64,000 nt of DNA from Opitutus sp. GAS368 (GCA_945903465.1 CAMDOF010000005.1:1-64000), one strand, 5' to 3'; shown: positions 17,993 to 28,307, counted from the first letter of the stretch. Notes: a model not told the origin generated them from the sequence alone. Numbers and translations: made by a program.

Positions 17993-20900
17993 TCAGAATG
18001 TGCCTTTGACGCCGAAGGTCCAGAGGGAGGCAAAATCAGTGGATTGGCGGAAGCGGGCGCTGGCGGGCGTTTGGGGGCCGGAGATGCTGATGCGTTCGGT
18101 TTGGTCGTTAACGTTGCGGAGGTTGAAGAAAAACCCGAAGTTGCGGCGCAGGGAAACCTCGCCGAGGACGTCGATGTAAAGGCGGTCGTCGCGCCAGTTG
18201 TAGATGGATGGCCCGATGCGATCGGCACCGTTCGCGGTGATCTGGCCCTGACGCCGCTGGCCCTGGTAGTTGAAATTCGTACGAAGAGTGTAGCGCGCGC
18301 GTGTGAGGCTGACGCCCCAGTTGGCTCCTTTGGGCTGATAGCCGGAAAAGAAATCGCCGGCGCCGCCGGTGACGCGTTGGCGGCTCAAGTTGCCGAAGAT
18401 CTGGAGGCCGCGGGCCCAATTGGGGAGAAAGGTGAGTGCTTGTTTGTAATTAATATCGAAGCCCTCGACGCGCGTGGAGGTGGAGAGGTTATACTGGGTG
18501 GCCACGTCGTATTTGCCGTAGACGTTGGGATCAAGGCCGTAGAGGGAGAGGAACTCGGGCGTCGCGGCGGCGCTGCTTTGGGCGAAGAAATTTTCGAAGT
18601 CACGGCGAAAGGCGCCGGCGGAAAGCACACCGACGCCGGGGAAATAATATTCCAAGCGAACCATTGTGGTGTGTGCGAGCCAAGGCTTGATGCCGATGTT
18701 GGCGACGGTGGTGACGTTGGTCGGCGAGGCGGGGGCCTCGGTGTCGGGGAGGGTGATGCCGCCGGTGTAGAGGTCAAAATTGGGTCGGCCGATGGAATGG
18801 TAGTAGGCGGTGCGGGCGGTGAGATTTTCGCGGAGGGCGTAGCTGACATTGAGGCTGGGGAAGAGGGTGAGGTATTCCTTTTTTGCCTTGGTGCCGCGGA
18901 AGATGCGGGTGAGCTGGGCGGAGGCGAGCGCATCGGAGCTGATGGCGAGCGGGCGACCGTTTGTGCCGAGAAGAACTTTTCCCGAAGGGTCGCGCTGATA
19001 GTTGCGGGTCGGGTCGTTGAGCGGACCCTCGCCGTCGAGGTTGGTCTGCTCGGCGCGGAGACCGCCGACGAACTTGAGGCGATTATCGAGGAAGCTCACG
19101 TCGCCGCGGATGAACCCGGCGGTGATCCTTTCGCGGGCGAAGCGCGAGTTGTTGACGTTGGAAATGTAGGTCGTCGCGGCATTGGTTGTGAACTGTGCCG
19201 GCGTGGCCCGGAAGAATTGGTAGAGACCGTCGTTGCCGACGCGTTGGGTCAGGGGAAAGCCAAACGGCGCGGTTTCCAGGGAGAGGGACGAGTCGAGAAA
19301 GCGCGCGGCGGAATCGTCGTTACCGACGGGGGTGGTGCTGGCGCGGCCGTCGGCGCCGACAAAATTGTAGGTCGGTTGGTTGAAGGCGTTGTCGCGCTGG
19401 GAGACCAGCCAGTTGAAGCCGGTTTTCAGGGAGAAGGGAATCGGGCCGCGGAAATCGCGCGCGGCGGTGAAGTAGGCGTTGCGGCGGAGATCGGCGATGA
19501 CGCTCTCGGTGCTGTTGGCCGTCGCGAGCGAATAAGAGGCGAGGCTGTAGGGATCGACGACAGTGCCGGTGGTGCCGTCGGTGATGGTGACGCGATTGGG
19601 CCGGCCGGGGTAGTCGGGTTGGATATCGCCGAACGCCATCGTGACGCCGGTGCGGCGGGAGGTGGCGTTGAAGAAGCGGCCGACCTGCACATCGATGTGG
19701 TTATTGACGTTCGCGGAGTAGTTGCCGGCGGCTTCGAATTTCCAAACGGGGCCGCGGTGATACCAAAAGAGGGTGGGCATGGCTGTCTTGTTGACGCGCT
19801 CGCGGCCCTCGGTGGCGAGGCTAAGTTCGGCGGCGCCGGGGAGACTGCGCGTGGAGGTGAGCGAGAACGCCGCGGGATCCACCTGGTTGATCTGGAAGGC
19901 GAGGGATTTATTGTAGTAGCCGATGGTGGTGCGAGCGGCGTGGAAGCCGAGCGAGATGCGATCGTGCGGGGAGGTGCGGAAGTCCAGCGTGACACCGAGA
20001 GAGAGGCGCGTCGTGAATTTTCCGCCGTCCTCAAAGGAGTATCGCGAGAGGTAGGGCTGGTCGGGAGTAGTGTAAGGAAACGCGCCGCCGTTGGTGATCG
20101 CGCTGGCTCCCCGCCAGAGCGCCACGGGTGTATCTTGCGGGGAAAATTGGGACGCGGAGCCGGCCGAGACGGTGTAGCCGAAGGATTTGTTGACGGGTGC
20201 GGAATAGCTGAAATCGGCGCCGGGGCGGATCTTGTTGGTCACGTGGCCGCGCGGGCCGGGCGTGGCGCGGAGGCTCTTGTTGTTGTCGCGCATCAACGCG
20301 GAGACGCTGTAGTTGAAGAGCGGATTGGTGCGCTCGAAGGCACTGCGCGGGACGAGATTCACGGTGCCGGCGAGGGCGGAGCCGGACGATTCCGGCGTCG
20401 GCGAATATTCGATTTCGACGCGAGAGAGATTGTTGGTGGAGAAAAAATCCATGTTGAACGAGCGACCGCGACCGCCGTCTCCGCTCGAGCTGGCCATGCT
20501 GAGTCCGCCAAGGGTGACGGGTACGTTGTCAGGCGGCACGCCGTTGATGGAGATTGAGCGGGCGTTGCCTCCGACGTAGTCGACGGAGACGCCGGGCAGA
20601 AATTTGAGGAACTCGCCGATATTGCCCTCGGCGACGGCCCCGAACTCATCGGTGGAGACGACGTTTTTCACGCTGGCGGCAAAACGCTGTTCGTTGATGG
20701 CGAGCGCGGCGGCCTCCATCTCGCGCGTGGTGGCGACGACGAAGGCGTCGAGCTTTACGGCATCGGTCGCGGACGGAGAAGTCGGGGTCGTGGTGAAGGC
20801 CTCGAGAATGACATCGCGGATCGCGACTTGGCCGAAGGTGACGGGCACCGGTTCGGCGAAGGGTTTTAGCCCGGTAAAAAAAGCCTTGAGCGTCGCCCGG

Positions 20901-21136
20901 CCCGTCGGCACGCCGTCGAGGCGATAGGCGCCGAGTCCGTCGGTGAATGTTTCAAGTGCGGTGCCTTCCACGGTGAGGCGGACATTTACGAGGTAGCGTC
21001 CGGTGCTGGCGTGGGCGACGCGGCCCTCGATGGCGCCGGTGGTGGCTTGGGCGTGGAGCGTTGCGGTGAGGAGGGCAAGAAGCGCGAGGGCGGGGCGCGA
21101 CCTAGATGCGAGAAGACGGAGCAGGGAAGGGTTCAT
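17993..21136 (-). CDS. TonB-dependent receptor with N-terminal carboxypeptidase-regulatory-like domain
   Basis: This 1047-residue protein has a signal peptide ending near LHAQA. A beta-sandwich domain follows at about 33-115 (GAIEGRVAHASTGRYL through RATLKAFFTGLKPF). Then come a linker (KLDAFVVATTREME), a plug domain (FLKFLPGVSVDYVGGNARSISINGV) and a large barrel that ends LWTFGVKGTF. This SusC-like layout without a SusD partner is common for predicted oligosaccharide receptors in this phylum. There is no adjacent enzyme to name the ligand. Immediately upstream lies a decayed paralogue in the same orientation, so the pair arose by tandem duplication. No TGGTC-N9-GACC site was seen in front of it. 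Confidence 0.92.
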   Translation of the reverse strand: MNPSLLRLLASRSRPALALLALLTATLHAQATTGAIEGRVAHASTGRYLVNVRLTVEGTALETFTDGLGAYRLDGVPTGRATLKAFFTGLKPFAEPVPVTFGQVAIRDVILEAFTTTPTSPSATDAVKLDAFVVATTREMEAAALAINEQRFAASVKNVVSTDEFGAVAEGNIGEFLKFLPGVSVDYVGGNARSISINGVPPDNVPVTLGGLSMASSSGDGGRGRSFNMDFFSTNNLSRVEIEYSPTPESSGSALAGTVNLVPRSAFERTNPLFNYSVSALMRDNNKSLRATPGPRGHVTNKIRPGADFSYSAPVNKSFGYTVSAGSASQFSPQDTPVALWRGASAITNGGAFPYTTPDQPYLSRYSFEDGGKFTTRLSLGVTLDFRTSPHDRISLGFHAARTTIGYYNKSLAFQINQVDPAAFSLTSTRSLPGAAELSLATEGRERVNKTAMPTLFWYHRGPVWKFEAAGNYSANVNNHIDVQVGRFFNATSRRTGVTMAFGDIQPDYPGRPNRVTITDGTTGTVVDPYSLASYSLATANSTESVIADLRRNAYFTAARDFRGPIPFSLKTGFNWLVSQRDNAFNQPTYNFVGADGRASTTPVGNDDSAARFLDSSLSLETAPFGFPLTQRVGNDGLYQFFRATPAQFTTNAATTYISNVNNSRFARERITAGFIRGDVSFLDNRLKFVGGLRAEQTNLDGEGPLNDPTRNYQRDPSGKVLLGTNGRPLAISSDALASAQLTRIFRGTKAKKEYLTLFPSLNVSYALRENLTARTAYYHSIGRPNFDLYTGGITLPDTEAPASPTNVTTVANIGIKPWLAHTTMVRLEYYFPGVGVLSAGAFRRDFENFFAQSSAAATPEFLSLYGLDPNVYGKYDVATQYNLSTSTRVEGFDINYKQALTFLPNWARGLQIFGNLSRQRVTGGAGDFFSGYQPKGANWGVSLTRARYTLRTNFNYQGQRRQGQITANGADRIGPSIYNWRDDRLYIDVLGEVSLRRNFGFFFNLRNVNDQTERISISGPQTPASARFRQSTDFASLWTFGVKGTF

Positions 21137-21290
21137 AGCGGAAACGAGGTTTTTCGTACTTAAGAAACGGTGTTGGTAAAAATGCTGGGGAACAACCTGC
21201 GATTAGTTTTTTCCGCTCAAGGCCAAGATCCGAATGGGGTGGGGCCTGCTGAAGAATTGGGGTTTCAGATGGCGAAGCCCGGTGGATTTG

Positions 21291-23150
21291 GAACGTCTCT
21301 TTCACCCCGAATGTCCACAACGAGCTGGAGCGCGCCCTCTGCTGGAACCGCGCCTGCGGTGGTGTCAGCGGGCCGTAGATATCGATGTCCACGCCTTCAT
21401 CGGTCACGTTGCGAAGTTCGGCGAAGAGCCGCAGTTCGCGCCCGATCACGAGCTCGCCCGTGATGTCGATATAAGTCCGGGCCTTCACGAAATTTTTTGT
21501 GCGGGGTTGAATGCCGCGTCCGGTGAAAGTGTTCTGGAACTGCCGCTCGCGATGATTCGCAGCGACGCGCAGGCGATAGTTGCGCCGCGTGAGGCTCAGG
21601 CCGCCGTTCAGAAGCGAGGGGCTGCTTTGGAACTGATCGCGTGAGGCGCCCGTGGTGTGCGGCGTGCTCGCGTTGGCAAACTCGTTCAGGCCGCGCGCCC
21701 ACGGCGGCAGGAGCGTCAGCGCCCGCTGGTAGTTGAACTCGAGTCCATCCAACCGGACCGTCGTACCCAGATGGCGTTGAGTGGAAACGAGAAATCCGCC
21801 GTAAACCGCCGGGTCGAGGCCATAAATCGCGAGGAACCCAGGGGTGGTGGGAATCGTTGACGTGCCAAAAAAGTTTTCAAACTCGCGGCGATGCACGGTG
21901 ACGCCGATGGTGCCGACCTAGGCGAAATAATATTCAAGCGCCTGCGTCGTGGTGTGCGCGGTCCACGGTTCGATCGCGGCGTTGTTGAGCGCGATTCGGC
22001 TCGTCAACGTCGTGTTCTCGACAGCGGGCCGCGTGATCGCACCGGAGTATTGCACAAAATTTAGCCGGCCGATGGACCTGTGCCAGGCGGCGCGGACGAT
22101 GAGATTTTCCCAGAGGTTGTAACTTGCGTTGATACCCGGGAATCGGTGCACGTATGCCCTCTTCACGGGCGTGCCGAGGGAGAGGGGCGTGCCGAGGGAG
22201 AGGTGCGTCTGGCGGGTGATCGTCAGCGGATCGTTCGAAATCGTGAGGGGACGACCGTTGGCGCCGAGGACCCCCTTGCCCATGGTGTCTCTCTGGAAAT
22301 GCCGCGTCGGGTCGCCCAGCGGATCCTGGGCCTTGTTAGCGGTCTGCTCGGCGCGCAGCCCTCCGACCAGCTTCAGCCGGTGGTGGAAAAAACGGAGATC
22401 ACCGCGGGCAAAAGCGGACCTGATGACCTCCTCCGCATGACGCGAAATGCTGGCCGCGTTGGTGTAGGCGGCGCTCTCATCGAGGCGGAAGGCTTGGGGA
22501 TTGGCTTGGTCGAACGCCCAGAGCTTGGCGTAGTTCACCGTCGGGACGCGCGGGAAGCCAGACGCGCCGGGATGCGGGGCGACTTCCGTAAAATTGAACG
22601 GCGCCCCGCCTTCATCTCCGCTGCTGGTCCGCCGATCCGGTCCGAGATACGTGAAATGGGTATGCGCGGGAAAAGGATTCGTCGTGTCCGGACCTGGTGT
22701 TGCCGATCCACGCCGCCTTTGAGTGGGGACAGGCGTGCCGCCCAGTTTGAAATCGCCCGGCAGGTTGCCGTAGCGGCGGCCCTTCGCATCCGCACCCTTG
22801 GGCTCCGGCGCGTTGGTCGTCGTGATCGTGTAGTTGGTGATGTCGAATGGAACGACCGGGCGGCCGGTTGCCGCCGTCCAGCACGGTGATCTTGCCGGGA
22901 CGAAACAGATCGAAGCCGTCGGAGTTCACCGTCACGTCGGGCCGGGTCATCGCCGTGATGGCGAACCAGCCGCGATCGCCGGCGGCGGTGTGATCTTTCG
23001 AATGCGGGTAGCCGGCGCCCGCCTCCGCCTTCCAGATCGGGCCATCGTGGCGATACACCAGCGTCGGCATATAATTAGTGATGCTGCGATCTGGCGTACC
23101 ATTCGTGAAATGGGTTTCAACTAAAAGGACACCGCGGAGGCCCAAGCGCG
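21291..23150 (-). pseudogene. TonB-dependent receptor pseudogene, paralogue of the downstream gene
   Basis: Minus-strand fragments align by eye along the barrel of the intact TBDR downstream: SITNYMPTLVYRHDGPIWK, LKLVGGLRAEQT, WHRSIGRLNF, ALEYYFA, HRREFENFFGT and SLWTFGVKETF. An in-frame TAG at 21918-21920 sits where the intact copy has Gly in EYYFPGVG. A frame change lies between about 22540 and 22700. The plug domain and signal peptide are missing beyond about 23150. The normal stop is lost, so the last frame runs on into the neighbour's leader. This is clearly a dead copy rather than a sequencing slip, because several lesions are independent. Confidence 0.85.
22168..22203. repeat. 18-bp tandem duplication within the TBDR pseudogene
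   Basis: GGCGTGCCGAGGGAGAGG is present twice in direct succession. It repeats the peptide LSLGTP without changing frame and looks like recent slippage. Confidence 0.9.
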
Positions 23151-23192
23151 AAGGCGCGCGACCGAGCGCCCGGGGAGCCAGCGGGGCGGGAA

Positions 23193-24200
23193 TTATCCCG
23201 GCAGCACCCACCGGCGCGCACGTGGCACGTAGCGGGCGACGGGTGTTTCCGGGGCGCGATGGGCCCGCTCGACGTGGAGGGGCGCGCACCACGCGGGCTC
23301 TGCCACGAGCAGCAGGGTGTCGATGTGCGGGTGCACCGTAATCTCGTGTCGGGTCACTTGGTCCGCGCGATGCCTGGCGTGCTCCGCCCGGGTCGCCGCG
23401 AGGCGGTCGGCCGTTTTGGCAGCAGCGGTAGCGCTGCGGCTTGCGCGGGCGGTCAACTCCGCCGCGTAGGTTTCAAAATACGCGTCGATGCGGTCCAGCT
23501 CGCGGCGCAGGCGTTGCTCCTGCCGTGCGCGGATGCCGGCGAGTTCGTCGGCGAGATCGCTGAGCAGCGCGCTTTGCAGCAGGTCGCTCCACGGCGCGAG
23601 TGCGGGCGTCGGCCACGACAGCGGTGTCGTCGGCTCGGGGGCGGCGCGGGCGAAACCGATTTCGCGGGCAAGGCCTTCGTCCAAATAGCCGTCGGGGAGC
23701 GAGACGGCGACGCGGCGCAACGCCCAATGCTGGTCGATCGCCTGAATTTCGCACCGCGCCAGGACCACGAGCGAGAAATGAAAATCGTCCGTAAACGGCG
23801 CGGTGAGCCGCCAACGCTTCGTATCCTCAAACTGGGCGCGCCAGAGTTTTTCCGCCACGACCGCGTCGGGCGGGCGCGTCGGGCCGGTGGCGGCGAGCAC
23901 GACGCGTTCGAGCGCGAGTGCGGCCGGCCGCAGCACTTCGGCGAGGCGGAAGGTGAGCGGGCTGCCGGGAAACACCTCGCGCGCCGCGTCGCGCATCCCG
24001 GCGGCATCTGGTGCGGTGAACTGCAGCTCGGCGGCGTGCAACGTGCCGTCCGGATTCCAAAGGGTGGCCGCGCGGCCTTCGGCGACGACGTCGAGGCGGT
24101 CGTGCCACGGCCGGGCACACAGGGCACCGAGCGCGGTGAGCCCGTCTTCGTAGAAATCGAGGACGGCTCCGGTTTCGTAGGGCAGGCGCGGGAGTTTCAT
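23193..24200 (-). CDS. uncharacterised partner of the SNF2 helicase
   Basis: This 335-residue soluble protein begins MKLPRLPYETGAVLDFYEDG. The middle part (FHFSLVVLARCEIQAIDQHW) looks like an alpha/beta domain. Residues 205-285 are rich in Arg, Ala, Glu and Leu with heptad-like spacing (LADELAGIRARQEQRLRRELDRI) and probably form a coiled coil. The C-terminus VARYVPRARRWVLPG has a beta character. I do not recognise the family. It lies 159 bases downstream of the SNF2 gene on the same strand, so the two are probably co-transcribed. A role as an accessory or regulatory subunit of the helicase is inferred from position only. Confidence 0.7.
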   Translation of the reverse strand: MKLPRLPYETGAVLDFYEDGLTALGALCARPWHDRLDVVAEGRAATLWNPDGTLHAAELQFTAPDAAGMRDAAREVFPGSPLTFRLAEVLRPAALALERVVLAATGPTRPPDAVVAEKLWRAQFEDTKRWRLTAPFTDDFHFSLVVLARCEIQAIDQHWALRRVAVSLPDGYLDEGLAREIGFARAAPEPTTPLSWPTPALAPWSDLLQSALLSDLADELAGIRARQEQRLRRELDRIDAYFETYAAELTARASRSATAAAKTADRLAATRAEHARHRADQVTRHEITVHPHIDTLLLVAEPAWCAPLHVERAHRAPETPVARYVPRARRWVLPG

Positions 24201-24359
24201 CGGAGAGGGGCCCTTTTGAAATCGGGCATTGGGCGTCGGAAATATTTAAATTGGCGATCCATCAGGACCCGAACAGCCAGAGGCGGGAGCGCCGATGGCC
24301 GGCCGGCTCGGAAATACCGGATGCGCGCTGACTGATTTTCAGTTTTCACGAATTCCTTT

Positions 24360-27287
24360 TTACAGCGATTCGTAGTCCTGAGCGAACAGGGTTTCATCGA
24401 GTTGCTTCACTTCGGCATAGTGGTCGCGCGCCGCCGCGAGTTCTTCGCCCAGCCCAGCCAGCGCCTCGGCCACGCGGCCTTCGCTTTCGCGCCAGCGGCG
24501 GAAAACCTCTTCTTCAAACTCGTCGCCGCTGAACCGTTCGCCGAGCACGAGGCCAGTCTCGCCCACGACGAGTTCGAAGAGGTTCAGTTTGTCCTGGAGA
24601 ATCTGGAGGAGGTGCTCCTGAAGCGTGCCGGCCTGCACGAAATTATAGATCCGCACCGGGTGCTGCTGGCCGAGACGGTGCAGGCGGCCGATGCGCTGCT
24701 CGATTTCCATCGGATTCCACGGCAGGTCGAAATTGGCGAGGCAGTGGCAAAACTGCAGGTTCCGCCCCTCGGTGCCGCTGTGCGTGAGCACGAGCGCGCC
24801 GCCGTGCGCGCGAAATTCCTCCGTGATCGGTTGGCGGCTGGGAGCGGGCGTCGCACCGTTGATGACGAAGATGGGCACGCCGGCGCCGCGCAAAAATTCC
24901 GCGAGTGCCGCCTGCGTTTCGAGAAACTCGGTGAACACCACCACGCCGCCGGCACTGCGGGCGAGCGGCACGATGGCCGCACACTTGCGCCGCCAGCTGT
25001 CCGTGAGCGGCGACTGGTCGCGCCACGCCCGCGCAGCGGCGGCGGCGGGAAACTTCGCGAGCGCCGAGCGCCAAGCGGCCGGACTGCTGCCGGCGGCGCG
25101 CAGGAGCAGCCGACCCCAGAGGCTCGACTGGCTGGCGTTGAGTCCCGTCAGGGCGACGCGGAATTCGCATTCCCACTGCTGCCAAAAGGTGCGCTCGGGT
25201 TCGTCGGGCGCAAAGACCACGGTCTCGGCGTGGCGCGGAGGCAGGTCGACGCCGGCATTGGCGCGGGTGTTGCGGATCATTACCTGGCCGAGCAGGCGGC
25301 GCAGTTCCTCCGGTTCGCGCGGCTGGCGCGGGCGCTTCGGATCGAGGAAACGCGCGCGGAATTCGCGCGGTGTCGGGAGCTGGCCGGGCATTAGCAACGT
25401 GACGAGGTTGTAGAGTTCCTCGAGGGAGTTTTGCACGGGCGTGGCCGTGAGCAGGAGAAGAAACTGGCGTGGGAGGACGTTCACGGCCTGCCACGCCTGC
25501 GAGTCGCGATTGCGCAGATAGTGCGCCTCATCGACGATCAGCAAATCCCAGTGCACCTCGCGCGCGATGGCGAGGTGCGCGGGTTGCTTGAGCGTGTGGA
25601 GACTCGCGACGATGCCGGGATTTTCCCGCCAGAGGCGCGCCGGTTCGTCGCGCACGCCGGGCTGGTTGGTGGTGACGGCCGCGACCCCAAACTTGTCGTT
25701 TAATTCCTCGGCCCACTGATCGACGAGCGAAGGCAGCGTGAGCACGAGAAAACGTTTCACCATGCCGCGCATGAGCAGTTCTTTGAGGACGAGCCCGGCC
25801 TCGATGGTTTTGCCGAGGCCGACTTCGTCGGAGAGCAGCGCGCGGCCCCGCAACGGACCGAGCACACGGAGCGCCGTGCGCACCTGATATTCGAGCCGCC
25901 GGATACGGCAGTGCGGCAGGCAGAGGAGATCGTCGGACTGGTTGGACACCCACCACAAGGCCGCGCGCTCGCGCAGTGCGAAGTCACGGAGATCGGTGAG
26001 GACCAATGCCGTTTCCTGAAACAGGAGCGGCGGGAGTTTTATCGCGACCACGACCGGCGGCAGGGGGGCGGAGAGGCGCGGTGGTTTCGGGACTCGGGGA
26101 GCGCGGGGCGGCGGTGGGGCGGTGCGGTGGGCCTCGGCGTTGGCTTTGGTCTCGCGGGCTTCGCGCAGCCGGCGTCCTTCGGCAAAACGTGCGATGGCGG
26201 CCTTCTGGCGCGCAGCCTCTTCGGTGCGTTTCTCCTCCTTGCGGACAAGACGGCGCTCGTAACGCTCCGCCTCGGCCGCCGATTCGAACGCATACGGATC
26301 GGGCGCGTGCCGGCCCCGTAGGCGCTGTTCTTCCGCCATCGCGAGCAGGTTGCCCTCGATCCAATCGTAAATGGCCACGTCGGGGTGGAGCAGTTGCGGC
26401 GTCCAGTGTGATTCAGCGCTGGCGGGCTGCCGTTTGACAAAACCGCTGACAAACGTGTCGAGATTCGTGTCGAGGCGCTTGAACCACTGGCTCAGAACCC
26501 CGAGGATAGCATTGTGGTGTTGCTGGGTCGACTCCTCTTCGGCGCGCCCGCCGGTCTCCAACGTCCAGTGAAACAGGCCGCCTTCCACGCACCGCACCGT
26601 TCCCACCGCGACAGATGTGGCGACGCCGGGCGCAGTCCAGCAAAACGTCACGACGGCTTTTAACGGGTAGAACTCCACCCGAAGATCCAGCAGCGGGTTC
26701 GGGGGCGGCGTCGGTGCGCGCACAGAGCGCAGCAAGGCGTCGACGAGCACCGTCATCGTGCGTCGCCCGCGCTCCGCCGCGTCGCGCCCCTCGTGGGTTG
26801 CATGGGAGATGCGGGCAAACTCGCCGACTTCGCGACCGAGCCATTTCCAAGCCTCACCGCCCGAAGCGAATTGCAACGGCAGTCGCTCCCCCGCCTTGGC
26901 CGCGCCTTGCGTAATCTCGGACCGAAGACCGAGGTGGAGCCCGTCTTTCACGAGTGGGAAGCGCTCACGCAGCCGTTTGAACAGGGCGTGCACGGAGGTC
27001 GCATGGCCGTTGCATCTATCGATCCGCTGCTCTGCGCCCGGTGCGAAGCGCGCGTCTGGAGCCACCCAGCACTCGAGACCATTTTGCACGAATTCACTGA
27101 AAGTCTCCGGCACGATCCGCCCGGTCGATACGCGCCGTTTGGTGCCCGCCTCTAACCATTCGAAGTGAACGCACCCCGCCACGGCATCGAGGGTCACCGC
27201 CACCGTGCACCAATCGGCGGAGGTAAATAGCTTCCCTCCGTTTCCCGCTCCGGCGCCGTCGCTTCGTGGCATACTGGGATCACGCAT
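24360..27287 (-). CDS. SNF2-family DNA/RNA-dependent ATPase (helicase-like)
   Basis: This protein of about 975 residues has an N-terminal part of about 450 residues without a known motif, including a basic Ala/Pro-rich linker. The two-lobed SNF2 motor follows: SDEVGLGKTIEAG (Walker A), DEAH in VDEAHYLRN, LTATPVQNS (motif III), VVFTEF, and QRIGRLHRLGQ (motif VI). RapA-like family members translocate on duplex DNA and remodel protein-DNA complexes. Start choice is uncertain. The track start at 27377 is TTG and its first 30 residues look unrelated, so I prefer the ATG at 27287, with 27272 as an alternative. The partner gene follows. The pair has defence-like features, but housekeeping roles are equally possible. 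Confidence 0.85.
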   Translation of the reverse strand: MRDPSMPRSDGAGAGNGGKLFTSADWCTVAVTLDAVAGCVHFEWLEAGTKRRVSTGRIVPETFSEFVQNGLECWVAPDARFAPGAEQRIDRCNGHATSVHALFKRLRERFPLVKDGLHLGLRSEITQGAAKAGERLPLQFASGGEAWKWLGREVGEFARISHATHEGRDAAERGRRTMTVLVDALLRSVRAPTPPPNPLLDLRVEFYPLKAVVTFCWTAPGVATSVAVGTVRCVEGGLFHWTLETGGRAEEESTQQHHNAILGVLSQWFKRLDTNLDTFVSGFVKRQPASAESHWTPQLLHPDVAIYDWIEGNLLAMAEEQRLRGRHAPDPYAFESAAEAERYERRLVRKEEKRTEEAARQKAAIARFAEGRRLREARETKANAEAHRTAPPPPRAPRVPKPPRLSAPLPPVVVAIKLPPLLFQETALVLTDLRDFALRERAALWWVSNQSDDLLCLPHCRIRRLEYQVRTALRVLGPLRGRALLSDEVGLGKTIEAGLVLKELLMRGMVKRFLVLTLPSLVDQWAEELNDKFGVAAVTTNQPGVRDEPARLWRENPGIVASLHTLKQPAHLAIAREVHWDLLIVDEAHYLRNRDSQAWQAVNVLPRQFLLLLTATPVQNSLEELYNLVTLLMPGQLPTPREFRARFLDPKRPRQPREPEELRRLLGQVMIRNTRANAGVDLPPRHAETVVFAPDEPERTFWQQWECEFRVALTGLNASQSSLWGRLLLRAAGSSPAAWRSALAKFPAAAAARAWRDQSPLTDSWRRKCAAIVPLARSAGGVVVFTEFLETQAALAEFLRGAGVPIFVINGATPAPSRQPITEEFRAHGGALVLTHSGTEGRNLQFCHCLANFDLPWNPMEIEQRIGRLHRLGQQHPVRIYNFVQAGTLQEHLLQILQDKLNLFELVVGETGLVLGERFSGDEFEEEVFRRWRESEGRVAEALAGLGEELAAARDHYAEVKQLDETLFAQDYESL

Positions 27288-27483
27288 TGAGGTGATGGCA
27301 GAAGAGCCACGCGTGGTCGTCAAGCGCGACGAGGTGGATTTTTGGGCGAGGATCACTCTATCGCGTAGCTTCGGCAACGGGGCTTAACTTGGCGACTGAG
27401 TCCTGTTAGCGCTGCGCATGGCCCACCGATTTGCTGCGAAGGATGGGACCGCGGGGTTTTGATTTGGAGGCATGATGGCGGTG

Positions 27484-27618
27484 CATTATTTTTACCGTGC
27501 TGCGCAGGATGGCGGATCCTTTCCGCAAACACTCGAAACCGGGCGGACCAGCACCGGCGCGGTGCAGATCGCCACCGAGTTGGGCGATCGCGATCATCGC
27601 TGCACCCACGGGGAGTTT
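27484..27618 (-). pseudogene. C-terminal remnant resembling an IS4-family (Tn5-like) transposase
   Basis: The peptide VGAAMIAIAQLGGDLHRAGAG followed by PPGFECLRKG resembles the C-terminal segment of Tn5/IS50-like IS4 transposases (a Leu-Gly-Gly, a Gly-Pro-Pro-Gly and a later Leu-Trp/Arg-x-Gly). Nothing upstream continues the gene. The match is from memory of the family pattern and is short. Confidence 0.4.
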
Positions 27619-27745
27619 TTTGACGTCAGCAGTTGCCGCACGGCCACTCGCCCGGGTCGAACACGAGGTCTCCGGGCAGCCCAGGTGCGGTTCTGCCCAG
27701 AAGCGCCAGAAGCAGGGAAAAGCCAACCGGGTCAGCAACGGTCTT

Positions 27746-28120
27746 TCAGGCGACCTTAAATTTTGGATTTTTCAGGAGGCGGTTGAGGAGGACGATGAGT
27801 CTGCGCATGAGGGCGACGAGCGCATCTTTCTTGGCCTTACCGTCCAGGAAAAGCCAATAGGGTCAGGTCTTGGGGTTTGGGGTTTTGACGAGCCGGGATT
27901 GCCTGCGCTGGTCGGGTGGTCGCGGCCAGGCGGCGACCTGGCGGCTGACGTCGTGGACATTACCGATCGGCATGGTTTCCGCCAGGCGGCGGTTGGTCAC
28001 CGGGCGGCGGCGTTTCAGTTCGGCGGCGATCGCCAGCTTCCAGTCCGCTGATTTTTCCAGCACCAGATTCGCCCCGGTCCTTCCGAACACCTTGGGGAGC
28101 GCGGTCAGGAACCCGGCCAA
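27746..28120 (-). pseudogene. C-terminal transposase remnants (REP-associated-type and IS110-like segments)
   Basis: One frame is interrupted by a TGA at 27863-27865. Upstream of the stop, SADWKLAIAAELKRRRPVTN and IGNVHDVSRQVAAW resemble the helix-turn-helix tail of REP-associated tyrosine transposases. Downstream, GKAKKDALVALMRRLIVLLN and LLKNPKFKVA resemble the C-terminal tail of IS110-family transposases. Both are too short to function. Either two elements are joined here or one unusual transposase carries both segments. With the IS4-like piece next to it, this gap (27378-28307) is a graveyard of mobile elements. Confidence 0.55.
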
Positions 28121-28307
28121 ACCCCACCCTGCGCAAATCCAGTTTCTTAGGAATAATATCGGGGCACTGGTCCGCCGCTTCCACCTTCAAGGAATGACGG
28201 AAACCCCCGCCGTCAAAACCGTGTTGTCACGTCTCACGGCATGATCCTCTCCGATTTGTCTCAGGTTCCTGATTGTATTGAGTGGGCGGGTCGGTTTCCG
28301 ATGGAGC

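Noticed and set aside
17819-20557. 912-residue plus-strand ORF opposite a TBDR gene
   Set aside because: It is Gly/Glu/Ala-rich and has no domain. The minus strand encodes a complete TBDR with signal peptide, plug and barrel. The long antisense frame follows from GC-rich third codon positions.
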